Shown piece after piece: positions 1 through 8,348 of a DNA stretch of 39,753 nt; the first letter of the stretch is position 1; each line of letters begins with the position of its first letter. Origin of the DNA: an uncultured Lachnobacterium sp. (GTDB lineage: Bacteria; Bacillota; Clostridia; Lachnospirales; Lachnospiraceae). The stretch covers positions 1 through 39,753 of the forward strand of contig URDU01000027.1 in assembly GCA_900546625.1 (NCBI GenBank). Direction: 5' to 3'. The notes beneath the pieces are model-generated. The model did no database searches. It saw nothing but the letters and a program-made list of their open reading frames with translations, and had not been told where the DNA came from. The position numbers were made by a program, and so were the translations under genes.

Positions 1-374
1 CGGTATTTACTGCGGAGGATAACTTATCCGTGAACGCTGACCCTGAAAAACTGGCGAGAGTTTTCAGTAATCTTTTACGAAATGCTGCGTCATATAGTTA
101 CCCGCAGACAGAAATCACTATATCCGCCAAACGGTTAGAGCATGATATTCAGATCACTTTTGAAAATCATGGAAAAATAATTCCACAGGAACAGCTTAAC
201 AGTATATTTGAAAAATTCAATCGCTTGGATGATGCTCGGCTTTCTAATACAGGTGGTGCGGGTCTTGGTCTTTCTATTGCGGAAGAAATTATACATTTAC
301 ATGGTGGAAAGATTACTGCATCCAGTCAAAACGAAACCATAGACTTTGTGATTACATTACCACTTTCCGCTTAG
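1..374 (+). CDS. Sensor histidine kinase, C-terminal fragment (cut by window edge)
   Basis: The reading frame is open from the window edge (codons begin at base 3), so only the last ~124 residues of a two-component sensor kinase are visible. They form the HATPase_c ATP-binding domain: an N-box (NLLRNAASYS), a G1-like stretch where ENHGKIIP replaces the usual DNG form, an F-box (IFEKFN) and a G2 box (GGAGLGLSIA). The N-box and G2 wording resembles VanS-type kinases of the OmpR-partnered class. The dimerisation and sensor domains and the response regulator presumably lie upstream of the window. It precedes an ABC exporter and likely helps control it. The family call is firm; the signal sensed is unknown. 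Confidence 0.9.
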   Translation, partial: VFTAEDNLSVNADPEKLARVFSNLLRNAASYSYPQTEITISAKRLEHDIQITFENHGKIIPQEQLNSIFEKFNRLDDARLSNTGGAGLGLSIAEEIIHLHGGKITASSQNETIDFVITLPLSA

Positions 375-410
375 GAAAATAAGAATGTGATCTTAGGAAT
401 TACTTAGGAA
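370..410 (+). promoter_or_regulatory. Three CTTAGGAA direct repeats, candidate response-regulator boxes
   Basis: CTTAGGAA occurs at 370-377, 392-399 and 403-410. The start spacings are 22 and 11 bp, i.e. two turns and one turn of the helix. Same-face direct repeats at ~11 bp are typical of OmpR/VanR-class response-regulator sites. The first overlaps the stop codon of the kinase. Downstream is a good -10 (TACAAT, 452-457) with only a weak -35 (TTGAGA, 427-432, 19-bp spacer), which fits an activator-dependent promoter for the ABC genes. The regulator itself is not in the window. Confidence 0.5.
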
Positions 411-435
411 TTTAAGCGTGTGATTTTTGAGATTG

Positions 436-478
436 AAAAGCCTTTGTTCGGTACAATGATATCGAACAAGGGCTTTTT
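436..478 (+). terminator. Hairpin terminator after the kinase gene, overlapping the next promoter
   Basis: AAAAGCCTTTGTTCG (436-450) pairs with CGAACAAGGGCTTTT (463-477) with one G:U pair, followed by a short T run. It would end kinase transcripts. The loop holds the TACAAT -10 proposed for the ABC operon, so transcripts starting near 464 would not contain the hairpin. Confidence 0.65.
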
Positions 479-513
479 ATTGTTCAGCTGAAACAAAAGA
501 AAGGAGTGTAAGC

Positions 514-1401
514 ATGGAACTGAAAATAGAGCATTTAAGCAAGCAGTTCAAAGACAAAACAGCAGTAAATGATGTCAATCTGACGTTGACTCCCGGCGTT
601 TGGGGACTTTTGGGGGCGAATGGTGCAGGGAAAACCACGCTCATGCGCATGATTGCTGATATTATGACACCAACCAACGGAGCGGTTTACTATGACGGAA
701 AAGACATTCGAGAGTTAGGTGAAGTCTACCGAAGCAAGTTTGGCTTTCTACCGCAGGATTTTGGGTATCACCGGGATTTTACGGTCAAAGATTATTTGGA
801 GTATATGGCTGCGCTGAAAGATATTCCTACAAGGGCAACTACCAAAAAGATCAATTATTTGTTGGACATTCTTTCGCTCTCCGATGTGAAAAAGAAAAAA
901 ATCTCCAATCTGTCAGGCGGCATGAAGCGTCGTGTTGGTATTGCGCAGGCTATGTTGAACGACCCGGAGATACTTGTCATGGACGAACCGACAGCAGGAC
1001 TTGATCCCGGAGAGCGCGTGCGTCTGCGGAATTTCATTTCCGAATTTTCGCATGATCGAATCGTGTTGATTTCCACCCATATCGTATCTGACATAGAATA
1101 TATTTCTACGCGCAACGCAATTATGAAAGCCGGAGAAATTGTTGATGTCGGAACTACCGCAGAACTTGTCAAGCGGATTGAGGGCAAGGTTTGGAATTGC
1201 ATAATTCCGACCTCAAAGCTGCCGGAATGTGAAATGCGGCTGCGCATTATCAATCAGCGAGGCGAAGATCACAATCAGGTTTCTATTCGTTATCTGTCCG
1301 AACATTCGGAAATTGATGGGTCTGTTACAACGGAGCCACGATTGGAAGATCTGTATCTGTGGTTGTTCCCGCAGACAGACTTGGAAAAGGAGGACAGATA
1401 A
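514..1401 (+). CDS. ABC transporter ATP-binding protein
   Basis: A 295-residue nucleotide-binding subunit of an ABC-2 type exporter. Walker A is GANGAGKT (residues 34-41), the Q-loop is Gln81, the signature is LSGGM (133-137), Walker B is ILVMDEP (153-159) and the switch histidine is His189. The C-terminal ~80 residues are a family-specific tail. The start is the ATG preceded by AAAGGAG. The permease begins one base after the stop, so the pair is co-transcribed. A sensor kinase directly upstream suggests a peptide- or antibiotic-responsive exporter; the substrate cannot be read from sequence. A close paralogue lies at 30167-31051. Confidence 0.93.
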   Translation: MELKIEHLSKQFKDKTAVNDVNLTLTPGVWGLLGANGAGKTTLMRMIADIMTPTNGAVYYDGKDIRELGEVYRSKFGFLPQDFGYHRDFTVKDYLEYMAALKDIPTRATTKKINYLLDILSLSDVKKKKISNLSGGMKRRVGIAQAMLNDPEILVMDEPTAGLDPGERVRLRNFISEFSHDRIVLISTHIVSDIEYISTRNAIMKAGEIVDVGTTAELVKRIEGKVWNCIIPTSKLPECEMRLRIINQRGEDHNQVSIRYLSEHSEIDGSVTTEPRLEDLYLWLFPQTDLEKEDR

Positions 1402-1402
1402 T

Positions 1403-2644
1403 ATGCGGCTCTTTAGACTTGAACTAAAACGTATTTTGAAGTCACGGCGTACCATGATTTTACTTGCAATCGCACTTTTGCTTTCCGTAGCCATGGCATA
1501 CCTGCCTATTTCATTTGAGGGTATTAACCGTCCAAACGAAGATGGCACGGTTACAGAATTAGATGGCTTGGCAGCTATCAAGTACAAACAAGATTTATAT
1601 AAAACATCCGCTGGTGAAGTGACCCCGGATAGGATCAAATCGGCTTTGGAAACTTATCAAAGCTGCGTTCGAGAATATGGGCCGGTCGAGGAAGATGGCT
1701 TTCCTCTGACGGTATATATTGAAAAAATCGTCCCGTTCCGTCACTTGCTGATGGGTCTGTCCGAAGCGTTTGCTGATCCATCAACAGGCATTGGTGCTGA
1801 TTTAATGGATATTGACCCGAATGACATTGACGGAGCCTATTACGAAAAGTGCGCAGAACATTTACAGGATGTCATGCGGAATGAGCAAAGAGAAAACGAA
1901 ACCGCACAGCAGAAAGCTCTTGAAAAATATTCAGAACTTGATACGCCATTTTATCTTCATTCTGGAATTTCTAAAGATGCATTTGATTATATTGAGTTTT
2001 ATATTTTGTTCCTTGCTATTTTGTGTGTGGCAATCGCAGCATCTACTTTCGCCGGAGAATATCAAACGGGCGGTGACAGCATCCTGCGAACCACCAAATA
2101 CGGGCATAAACAATTAGCAATTACCAAAATTCTGGCGGCATTTACACTTTTCGTTGTTACTTTCCTTGTCGGGATCACGGTACACATTCTGATTTTAGAT
2201 GCAGCGTTCGGGACGGATTGCTTAAAAACATCGTTTCAGATGCGATACTCTATCATTAATCTGCCAAACATCAATCTGGGGCAGTTGCAGATAATTCTCG
2301 CAGCAGCGGGCTTACTTTCTGTATTAGCAACGGTTAGCTGTACGTTGTTCCTGTCTGCAAAATGTAAAGACACATTGACAGTTTTGCTGATCTCTATTGT
2401 AGTTCTTCTCATGCCGCTTTTTGCTTATGTAGCGATGGGAGCAACATGGCTCTCTACCATACTTCCATCTGCCGGAATTGGTATGCAGAACAATTTCCTT
2501 TCTCAGCTTGCAGATTTCAATTATCTGAATATCGGTGGAATGAGTTTCTGGACACCGCATGTTATTTTGATTTCGGCAGGAATTGAATTATTTGTGTTTA
2601 CATTCTTGGCGATTCATTCCTATTGCAGACATCAGGTAGCATAA
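1403..2644 (+). CDS. ABC-2 type permease, partner of the preceding ATPase
   Basis: A membrane subunit of 413 residues. The start is the ATG at 1403, which follows AAAAGGAGG; the open frame extends further upstream into the ATPase gene but has no better start. One membrane segment lies at ~residues 15-36, then a ~170-residue polar region likely outside the membrane, then about five hydrophobic segments to the C terminus. This topology matches ABC-2 permeases with a large first loop, as in bacitracin/lantibiotic-type exporters. The same plan is seen in the permease at 31041-32243. Function is inferred from the fused-operon context. Confidence 0.87.
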   Translation: MRLFRLELKRILKSRRTMILLAIALLLSVAMAYLPISFEGINRPNEDGTVTELDGLAAIKYKQDLYKTSAGEVTPDRIKSALETYQSCVREYGPVEEDGFPLTVYIEKIVPFRHLLMGLSEAFADPSTGIGADLMDIDPNDIDGAYYEKCAEHLQDVMRNEQRENETAQQKALEKYSELDTPFYLHSGISKDAFDYIEFYILFLAILCVAIAASTFAGEYQTGGDSILRTTKYGHKQLAITKILAAFTLFVVTFLVGITVHILILDAAFGTDCLKTSFQMRYSIINLPNINLGQLQIILAAAGLLSVLATVSCTLFLSAKCKDTLTVLLISIVVLLMPLFAYVAMGATWLSTILPSAGIGMQNNFLSQLADFNYLNIGGMSFWTPHVILISAGIELFVFTFLAIHSYCRHQVA

Positions 2645-2681
2645 AAGAAGTTCAAAATAGAACGAATAGGTTATCTGCAGC

Positions 2682-2775
2682 GCGACGGCAAAAGAAAAAA
2701 AGCCGTCGCAGAGCAGACACATTTTCACGCGCCTATGAAACGGCGGCTTTGATTTTCAGAGCCGCCGTTTCTTTG
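2682..2775 (+). terminator. Tandem hairpins ending the ABC operon
   Basis: The first stem is GCGACGGC (2682-2689) with GCCGTCGC (2702-2709) and has no T tract. The second is AAACGGCGGCT (2738-2748) with AGCCGCCGTTT (2760-2770), followed by a T-rich stretch. The second is the more convincing intrinsic terminator. Confidence 0.75.
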
Positions 2776-2853
2776 CATTTGCACAAACCTATGATGAATT
2801 TTCCGGAAATATTGTGGTTAATAGCGATTTAAACTATTGTATTTGTTTAAAAA

Positions 2854-3093
2854 TTAAAAAATATCTAATGAGTCTTCCGCATCTACCCACATCTGCAAAT
2901 TTCCATCAAGATATAATTTTGCATATTCAAGAGGTTCATCAATGGCGAGTGCGTTTAATGCACAGTCTGATCCTGGTGTGGTTTTTAAGTTCTTTTCAGC
3001 TTCCCAACAGTCAATGCGGAGCATATAGCCAACAGAGGTGTAAACATCAATACTGTTGCGCTTGGGATTGTATTCTGCAAATATTGTTCTCAT
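2854..3093 (-). CDS. Small conserved hypothetical protein (DUF6061-like)
   Basis: A 79-residue acidic protein on the minus strand starting MRTIFAEYNPKRNSIDVYT. The wording resembles small proteins common on Lachnospiraceae integrative elements that I recall as DUF6061; that assignment is from memory and tentative. There are no membrane segments and no catalytic motif. It sits between two plus-strand genes, divergent from the MerR gene, and its upstream ribosome-binding site is weak. The balanced composition and sensible protein favour a real gene over a chance frame. Confidence 0.6.
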   Translation of the reverse strand: MRTIFAEYNPKRNSIDVYTSVGYMLRIDCWEAEKNLKTTPGSDCALNALAIDEPLEYAKLYLDGNLQMWVDAEDSLDIF

Positions 3094-3174
3094 CGTATTA
3101 AATCTCTTAAAACAGGTGAAATCTCAATCGGAATTTATCAAGCTGTTAATTTTGAAAATTTCTTTGAAAAACTA

Positions 3175-3205
3175 TTGACTCCTACGCAACGTAATAGTTT
3201 ACGAT
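3175..3205 (+). promoter_or_regulatory. MerR-type promoter with 19-bp spacer and dyad operator
   Basis: The -35 is TTGACT (3175-3180) and the -10 is TACGAT (3200-3205), separated by 19 bp, the long spacer typical of MerR-activated promoters. A dyad fills the spacer: CT..TACG (3179-3186), CAA centre, CGTA..AG (3190-3197). It drives the MerR gene itself, so autoregulation is likely. Confidence 0.75.
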
Positions 3206-3231
3206 ATGTTTATCGAGAGGAGGAAATGACA

Positions 3232-3966
3232 ATGATGACAGTGAATGAGGTAAGTAAATTAACAGGAGTGAGTATACGCACTCTGCAGTATTATGATACC
3301 ATTGGTCTCTTAAAACCTATTGAATATACAGAGTCAGGTTATAGGTTGTATGACGATACATCCTTGGAAAGACTGCAACAAATTTTACTGTTTAAAGAAT
3401 TGGAATTTCCGCTTAAGGAGATTAAAAAGATAATTGATGCCCCTAACTTTGACAGGAACAAAGCATTAGAGCAGCAGATTGAATTGCTTACTATGAAAAA
3501 AGAGCATCTTGAAAATCTTATTAGTTTCGCTCGAGGAATAAAAGGAATAGGGGTGAAATATATGGATTTTAAAGTATTTGATACAGCAAAGATTGATGAG
3601 TATTCTAAACGAGCAAAAGAACAATGGGGACAAACCTCTGAGTATAAGGAGTTTGAAGAGAAAACAAAGAACTGGACGAAAGACGATGAAGCTACTGTTG
3701 CAAATGAGTTTATGCAATTATTTGTTGAATTCGGACAAATGAAAGAAATGGACCCAGAAGATGAACAGGTGCAGTTGCAGGTAAGGAAACTTCAGGATTA
3801 CATTACAGATCATTTTTATACATGTTCTGATAAGATTTTATGCGGTCTTGGAAGAATGTATGCCGGTGGAGGAGAACTTACGGAAAATATTGATGATGTT
3901 GGAGGAGTTGGCACAGCAGAGTTTGCAAGTAAAGCTATTGATATATTTTATATGAGCAGAAGGTAA
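3232..3966 (+). CDS. MerR family regulator with TipAS ligand-binding domain
   Basis: A 244-residue regulator. The N-terminal winged helix (VNEVSKLTGVSIRTLQYYD) is MerR type, followed by a dimerisation helix (~residues 75-110). The C-terminal ~130 residues match the TipAS antibiotic-recognition fold (WGQTSEYKEFEEKTKNW and a downstream helix bundle). Such proteins bind thiopeptide-like or other drugs and activate their own promoter and nearby resistance genes. I chose ATG 3232: AGGAGG at 3218-3223 is 8 bases away, whereas ATG 3226 is too close. No obvious target gene follows, so it may act alone or in trans. Confidence 0.9.
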   Translation: MMTVNEVSKLTGVSIRTLQYYDTIGLLKPIEYTESGYRLYDDTSLERLQQILLFKELEFPLKEIKKIIDAPNFDRNKALEQQIELLTMKKEHLENLISFARGIKGIGVKYMDFKVFDTAKIDEYSKRAKEQWGQTSEYKEFEEKTKNWTKDDEATVANEFMQLFVEFGQMKEMDPEDEQVQLQVRKLQDYITDHFYTCSDKILCGLGRMYAGGGELTENIDDVGGVGTAEFASKAIDIFYMSRR

Positions 3967-4351
3967 ATTCCAGTTGTATGTATGATAAATCTAAACAGTA
4001 TTTTAGCAACATATCCAGAGTGGGGGCAGAAAGTGCCCCCCACTTTCACCATTTTGGGGCGAAAAGCACCATCAAATATAATAAATAAAGGATCAAGGGA
4101 AAAATCCCTTGCAAGAAAAGTAGCGTGGCGAAGACGATGAAGTAATGAAAAATAGTGAAAAAATAGTGTAATTTTAAATACAAAAAAAATCCGACGAGAA
4201 AGAAATAATTATTTACCACAACCACAGAACTTTTGAATATAAGCACAAAATCACTGCGATAAATATCGAAGAAACGCACATAATATAAAATATATAAATT
4301 GAAGGAATGCATATTTTGTGATATAACATACTTATATTGGTGGAGGTAATT
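3967..4351. other. Gene-free stretch with two hairpins
   Basis: There is no convincing gene. GTGGGGGCA (4020-4028) pairs with TGCCCCCCAC (one bulge), giving a strong stem ending near 4043 after the MerR gene. CAAGGGA pairs with TCCCTTG at 4094-4111. The remainder is very AT-rich; the long minus-strand frames here are hydrophobic by composition only. It may be a decayed end of the accessory block to the left. Confidence 0.4.
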
Positions 4352-5683
4352 ATGTATTTTAAAAGAAAAGCATACGATAAATTATTGGAATGGAAAAAGC
4401 TATATTCAGAAAAATATGCGGTATTGTTGGAAGGCGCAAGGCGAGTTGGCAAGTCGACTATTGCGGAGACCTTTGCAAAAAATGAATATAGATCCTATAT
4501 TTTAATAGATTTTTCCAAAACAACAAGTAATATTCTGGAATGTTTTGATGATATAGGGAATTTAAATATCTTTTTTCTGAGGCTGCAGGCAGAAACCGGA
4601 ATCACATTGTATGAACACGAGTCCCTCATTATTTTTGACGAAGTACAGTTGTTTCCAAAGGCCAGACAGGCAATAAAGCATCTTGTACATGACGGCAGGT
4701 ACAGCTATCTGGAAACAGGCTCTTTGATCTCAATAAAGAAAAATGTAAAGGACATCCTGATTCCATCTGAGGAAATGAAGCTGGAAGTATATCCCATGGA
4801 TTACGAAGAATTCTGTGATGCCACGGGCAATAATTATGGGTTATTGCAGCAGATTTATGATAGCGGAGCAGCTATTGGACAGGCAACTAACCGTAAATTA
4901 ATGAGAGACTTGAGAATTTACATGGCAGTAGGGGGAATGCCACAGGCAGTAGAAGCCTATGTTAATGGAAAAAACTTTTCAGAAATAGATATGGTAAAAA
5001 GGCAGATCATATCTTTGTATGAGGAAGATTTTAAAAAAATCGATGCCTCCGGAAGAATATCGGCATTATATCATGCGATTCCGGCGCATCTGGCAAAGGA
5101 TGCAAGAAAATATCGTATTACCACAGCAATCGGAAAAAGAAATAACACGAAAGCAGAAGAATTATTATACGAGCTGATAGATTCAAAAACGGTTCTGCCA
5201 TGCTATAATTCTACCAATCCAAGGGTCAGCCTGACGGACACGAAAGATTTTGACAGTTACAAGTTATATCTTTCAGATATAGGATTATTTGTTACACTGA
5301 TGTTTATTGACCGTCCGGTGACGGAAAATGATATTTATGCGAAGTTACTTTCTGATAAATTACCGGCAAATCTGGGATATCTTTATGAGAATCTGGTCGC
5401 TCAAATGATTACAGTCTCCGGGAGAGAACTGTACTATCATACCTGGGAGAAAAAAGGGAGTACGCATTATTATGAGGTGGATTTCCTGATTTCGGATGGA
5501 AGTAAGATAAATGCATTTGAAGTTAAGTCTTCAGGATCCGGAAAACATGAATCCATAAGGGAATTTTGCAGAAAATTTTCTCAGAATATTAGCAAGGCGT
5601 ATTTAATATCACAGAAAGATGCAGGAAAGGAAGAAAATCTATTGTTAGAACCGTTTTATCTCTTACCGTTTTTGGTAAAATGA
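4352..5683 (+). CDS. AAA ATPase with DUF4143 C-terminal domain
   Basis: A 443-residue protein. The N-terminal P-loop domain has Walker A GARRVGKST (28-36), Walker B LIIFDEVQ (92-99) and a sensor-like LETGSLIS (120-127). The C-terminal DUF4143 region ends in a PD-(D/E)xK-like core (VDFLI, then FEVKSS). The architecture is AAA_14/DUF4143, widespread and often numerous in gut anaerobes, with unknown function and often found near mobile DNA. The start is ATG 4352 with GGTGGAGG upstream. It stands alone and ends at a strong hairpin shared with the displaced rubrerythrin 3' end. A related but distinct ATPase lies at 33674-35092. Confidence 0.88.
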   Translation: MYFKRKAYDKLLEWKKLYSEKYAVLLEGARRVGKSTIAETFAKNEYRSYILIDFSKTTSNILECFDDIGNLNIFFLRLQAETGITLYEHESLIIFDEVQLFPKARQAIKHLVHDGRYSYLETGSLISIKKNVKDILIPSEEMKLEVYPMDYEEFCDATGNNYGLLQQIYDSGAAIGQATNRKLMRDLRIYMAVGGMPQAVEAYVNGKNFSEIDMVKRQIISLYEEDFKKIDASGRISALYHAIPAHLAKDARKYRITTAIGKRNNTKAEELLYELIDSKTVLPCYNSTNPRVSLTDTKDFDSYKLYLSDIGLFVTLMFIDRPVTENDIYAKLLSDKLPANLGYLYENLVAQMITVSGRELYYHTWEKKGSTHYYEVDFLISDGSKINAFEVKSSGSGKHESIREFCRKFSQNISKAYLISQKDAGKEENLLLEPFYLLPFLVK

Positions 5684-5720
5684 GTTTGATAATTTCAAGT
5701 TTGCAGAACCTGACCAAAAT

Positions 5721-5761
5721 AAAACCAGTTCGTAAAATGACACTTTTACGAACTGGTTTTT
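5721..5761. terminator. Bidirectional terminator, 17-bp perfect stem
   Basis: AAAACCAGTTCGTAAAA (5721-5737) pairs perfectly with TTTTACGAACTGGTTTT (5744-5760), with T-rich ends on both strands. It terminates the ATPase on the plus strand. On the minus strand it sits just past the rubrerythrin stop remnant, so it was probably the original terminator of that gene before the element inserted. Confidence 0.85.
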
Positions 5762-5797
5762 GCGTTGCATTTAAAATGATATTTATCTATTTTGTAA

Positions 5798-5905
5798 TTA
5801 ACCGAAATATCTGTCAAGAAGTCCCTTAAGAGCTCTTCCGTGTCTAGCCTCGTCTCTAGCCATCTCATGAACTGTATCATGGATTGCATCGAGGTTATTC
5901 TTCTT
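5798..5905 (-). pseudogene. Displaced 3' end of reverse rubrerythrin (last 35 codons and stop)
   Basis: On the minus strand, 5905 to 5798 reads [18 protein letters not shown], then [17 protein letters not shown] and TAA. This is the exact C terminus of the intact rubrerythrin at 12638-13225. The DNA differs in 10 of 35 codons, all synonymous; 5838-5887 is identical to 12678-12727. There is no start or 5' part. It is the original chromosomal 3' end left behind when the integrative element recombined into the gene; bases beyond ~5888 are probably element-derived. Confidence 0.93.
5838..5887. repeat. attL core, 50-bp direct repeat
   Basis: Identical to 12678-12727. The homology continues imperfectly on both sides (5798-5905) because the flanks still encode the same protein with different codons. 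The recombination crossover must lie within this block. On the minus strand it encodes [17 protein letters not shown] of rubrerythrin. Confidence 0.88.
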
Positions 5906-5971
5906 GTGTATAGCTTGGGGGCTAGACATGGTAAAGCCCTTAAGGGATTACTTGATGACACATGACCATAT

Positions 5972-6016
5972 AATTCATTAAATGTAGATATCTCTTTGTG
6001 CCACATATATGCCACA
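5972..6016. promoter_or_regulatory. Left arm-type integrase sites
   Basis: TGCCACA lies at 5999-6005 and 6010-6016, 11 bp apart. AATTCATTAAATGT at 5972-5985 recurs in inverted orientation at 12489-12502 near the other end. The paired spacing is the same as at the right end (12526 and 12537), as expected for accessory sites bound by the N-terminal domain of a tyrosine integrase. Confidence 0.65.
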
Positions 6017-6030
6017 GGAGATGATATAAT

Positions 6031-7248
6031 ATGCCCAAAATAAATGATACAGGAATTTACCAGTTAAAAAATGGTTATTGGGGATTCCGATATGTAATTG
6101 TAGTAAACGGACAACGTGTCGAGCGCAGACGCAATGTTGATGAAAATGGTAATCCGTTCAAAACCAAAACCTCTGCTTCAAAAGCTCGACAAGCTATGAT
6201 TGAGCATGAGCGCAACCATTCTGCATCCCAAAATATAATTCTACGAAAGACCGTTACAGAGGTCTATAACGAATATTGTGAGTTTGGCAGAGCTGGAAAA
6301 GCTTATGCTACCATAAAAAAACAGGACAGCTTGTGGAATAATCATATAAAGGCTAAATTCGGCAAAAGGTATGTTGATGATATATCTGTTGCGGAAGTGA
6401 ATGATTACCTCACTGAACTGTATTATACTGAGAACAGAGCCTATACTTATACCGAATCATTTTTAAAGTTCTTCTATCTTATCTTCGGTCAATCATATTC
6501 CCGAAATTATCTAAGTGCTGAACAATATGATAAATTGTGCAAGAACAAAGATACCAAAATCCATATGCCTAAAATGAAAATTGATGAAGAAACAGATATC
6601 ATCACCTTTTCTGATGATGAAATGTCTGTATTATCCCAATATTTTACTGGCACAAATGCCGAAACTGCTTTTATGCTGGGAAAATACTGCGGATTGCGTA
6701 TCAATGAATGCTATGGATTGAAATGGTGTAATGTTGATTTCAAAAAAGGCATCATCAAAATAGACCGTCAGATGCAATACCAAGATGGTGTAATCAAATT
6801 GGTGTCCTTAAAGACAAGGAATGCCCGACGTGAAATCGTTATAGCTACACCATTAAAAAGGTATCTGAAAAAGGTAAAACAGCACAGGGATGAAGTTGCT
6901 GTACTGCTGGAAGAACAGCGGGAACAAAATCAAACATTCCTTATGGATATGGGAAAGTCCAAGATATCCAGCTTAGAACTTGTCAATTCTTTAGATGATG
7001 GAAAGATTCAAACAGTCAATTCCATGAAGTATCATACACAAAAAATCAAAAAGCTGTATGGAATAACCTTTAAATATCATTATCTAAGACATACCTATGG
7101 GACAAGACTTGCCATGATGAATACCCCTATGCATATCTTATGTAATCAGATGGGACATGCTTCTGGAAATGTGACACAGAAGTATTATTTAGGTAATTCC
7201 AAGCAAGGATTAGAGATATTAAAGAACAATCTCAATCAAATGAAATAA
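6031..7248 (+). CDS. int: Tyrosine-type integrase of the element
   Basis: A 405-residue site-specific recombinase. Residues ~1-60 form the AP2-like arm-binding domain (GYWGFRYVIVVNGQRVERRR), ~70-170 the SAM-like core-binding domain, and the rest the catalytic domain. The catalytic set is complete: Arg223 (GLRINE), Lys261 (SLKT), His350/Arg353 (HYLRHTYGTR), His376 (QMGHAS) and nucleophile Tyr386 (YYLG). It starts at ATG 6031 after AGGAG and lies directly inside attL, the usual place for the integrase of such elements. It should catalyse integration into and excision from the rubrerythrin gene. No convincing excisionase was found next to it. Confidence 0.95.
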   Translation: MPKINDTGIYQLKNGYWGFRYVIVVNGQRVERRRNVDENGNPFKTKTSASKARQAMIEHERNHSASQNIILRKTVTEVYNEYCEFGRAGKAYATIKKQDSLWNNHIKAKFGKRYVDDISVAEVNDYLTELYYTENRAYTYTESFLKFFYLIFGQSYSRNYLSAEQYDKLCKNKDTKIHMPKMKIDEETDIITFSDDEMSVLSQYFTGTNAETAFMLGKYCGLRINECYGLKWCNVDFKKGIIKIDRQMQYQDGVIKLVSLKTRNARREIVIATPLKRYLKKVKQHRDEVAVLLEEQREQNQTFLMDMGKSKISSLELVNSLDDGKIQTVNSMKYHTQKIKKLYGITFKYHYLRHTYGTRLAMMNTPMHILCNQMGHASGNVTQKYYLGNSKQGLEILKNNLNQMK

Positions 7249-7343
7249 CAGGGGTGATATCTGCAAACCACTGATAAATACTGGGTTTTCAGTTTAAAAA
7301 GCACTTTGTTTATACAGACATATAGTCCCAAAACTTAAAAGTT

Positions 7344-7395
7344 ATGACACCGTTTTAAGAGCCACGCAAAATAAGGCTTTGAGCGGTGTCATTTC
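7344..7395 (+). terminator. Hairpin after the integrase
   Basis: ATGACACCG (7344-7352) pairs with CGGTGTCAT (7384-7392) around a long loop, followed by TTCTT. It probably separates the integrase from the resolvase gene. Confidence 0.5.
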
Positions 7396-7443
7396 TTATA
7401 GTCAAAAGTAAATCATCACACACAGGAAAGGAGCATCTTCATC

Positions 7444-8013
7444 ATGAAATATGGATATGCAAGAGTAAGTACCAAAGGACAGTTAGACGGAAACAGCATT
7501 GAAGAGCAGACCACAGCCATTAAAAATCTTTACGCTGATGCTGAAATCATCGTGGAAAGCTATTCGGGAGCAAAGGAACGACCATTATTCAATCAAATAC
7601 TGGAACAGGCACAAAAAGACGATTATCTCATCGTCACAAAGCTAGACCGTTTCTGTCGTTCTACAAAAGAGGGATTGGAGTACATCGACCTTTTGATGAA
7701 CAAAGGGGTAAAAATCCATATTCTCAACATGGGACTGATTGAAAATACCCCCATGGGAAGATTGATTGTTACAAATCTGCTGGCATTTGCAGAATTTGAA
7801 CGAGCCATGATTATTGAGCGTACACAGGGCGGTAAACAAATAGCAAAGCAAAGACCCGATTTCAAAGAGGGCAGACCAAAAAAATATAACAGCAAGAAAA
7901 TCAATCATGCGTTGGAATTGCTGAAAACCTATTCTTATAAACAGGTTGAAGAATTGACTGGTATTAGCAAGTCAACTCTTATCAGAGCAAAGAGAGAACA
8001 GCAAGTATTATAA
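7444..8013 (+). CDS. Serine recombinase (resolvase/invertase family)
   Basis: A 189-residue small serine recombinase. The catalytic serine is Ser9 in YARVST. The conserved KLDRFCRS and [16 protein letters not shown] blocks follow, and a C-terminal helix-turn-helix ([19 protein letters not shown]) binds DNA. The ATG follows AAAGGAG. Length and domains match resolvases that reduce multimers or cointegrates, so here it may resolve dimers of the replicating circular form of the element. A role as a second integration system is less likely because the ends match tyrosine-integrase logic. Confidence 0.92.
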   Translation: MKYGYARVSTKGQLDGNSIEEQTTAIKNLYADAEIIVESYSGAKERPLFNQILEQAQKDDYLIVTKLDRFCRSTKEGLEYIDLLMNKGVKIHILNMGLIENTPMGRLIVTNLLAFAEFERAMIIERTQGGKQIAKQRPDFKEGRPKKYNSKKINHALELLKTYSYKQVEELTGISKSTLIRAKREQQVL

Positions 8014-8201
8014 AATCGCCAGTATAGGGTAAAAAACAGGTGAAAATTTTGGAAGCACCTGCTTGTAATACTTTCAAAAACAAAGCTAGATTGTAACCGT
8101 ACCCCTCTGTATATGCGGTCAATCAGCACGACCTAGACAAGTCGTTAAACTGTCTTTTTTTGTTGCCTAAAAATATGTGTTGACGAAAGGAGTTGTTATC
8201 A

Positions 8202-8348
8202 ATGGAACAGGATTTCAAAAAATGGTTATCACAGAAAAATGCTGGCTGGTATCTGCTGTCAGATGAACAGTACGAATGGTATCTGAATCAATGGTTGAAT
8301 GAAATCGAGGACAAACGAAAGGAGCAAAAACATGATGAAATGGTTTAA
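8202..8348 (+). CDS. 48-residue tryptophan-rich small protein
   Basis: The ATG at 8202 follows GAAAGGAG. It encodes MEQDFKKWLSQKNAGWYLLS, then DEQYEWYLNQWLNEIEDKRK and a short tail. It is aromatic and amphipathic (four Trp, three Tyr), has no signal peptide, and looks like a small adaptor. It overlaps the J-domain gene by 17 bases, so the two are translationally linked. No family is recognised. Confidence 0.6.
   Translation: MEQDFKKWLSQKNAGWYLLSDEQYEWYLNQWLNEIEDKRKEQKHDEMV

Noticed and set aside
370..410. CRISPR-like short repeats
   Set aside because: Only three 8-bp units with 3- and 14-bp gaps; they fit regulator boxes, not a CRISPR array. No cas genes are present.
2682..2709. First hairpin after the ABC operon as a terminator on its own
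   Set aside because: Strong stem but no T tract follows; the second hairpin (2738-2775) fits better.
4046..4452. Hydrophobic minus-strand frames that look like membrane proteins
   Set aside because: The DNA is extremely AT-rich, which yields Phe/Tyr/Leu-rich frames by composition; they overlap the ATPase start and lack ribosome-binding sites.
5746..6015. 89-residue minus-strand open frame at the left junction
   Set aside because: It is out of frame with the rubrerythrin fragment that the DNA actually encodes and runs across the att site into element DNA; no ribosome-binding site. The real content is the 35-codon fragment.
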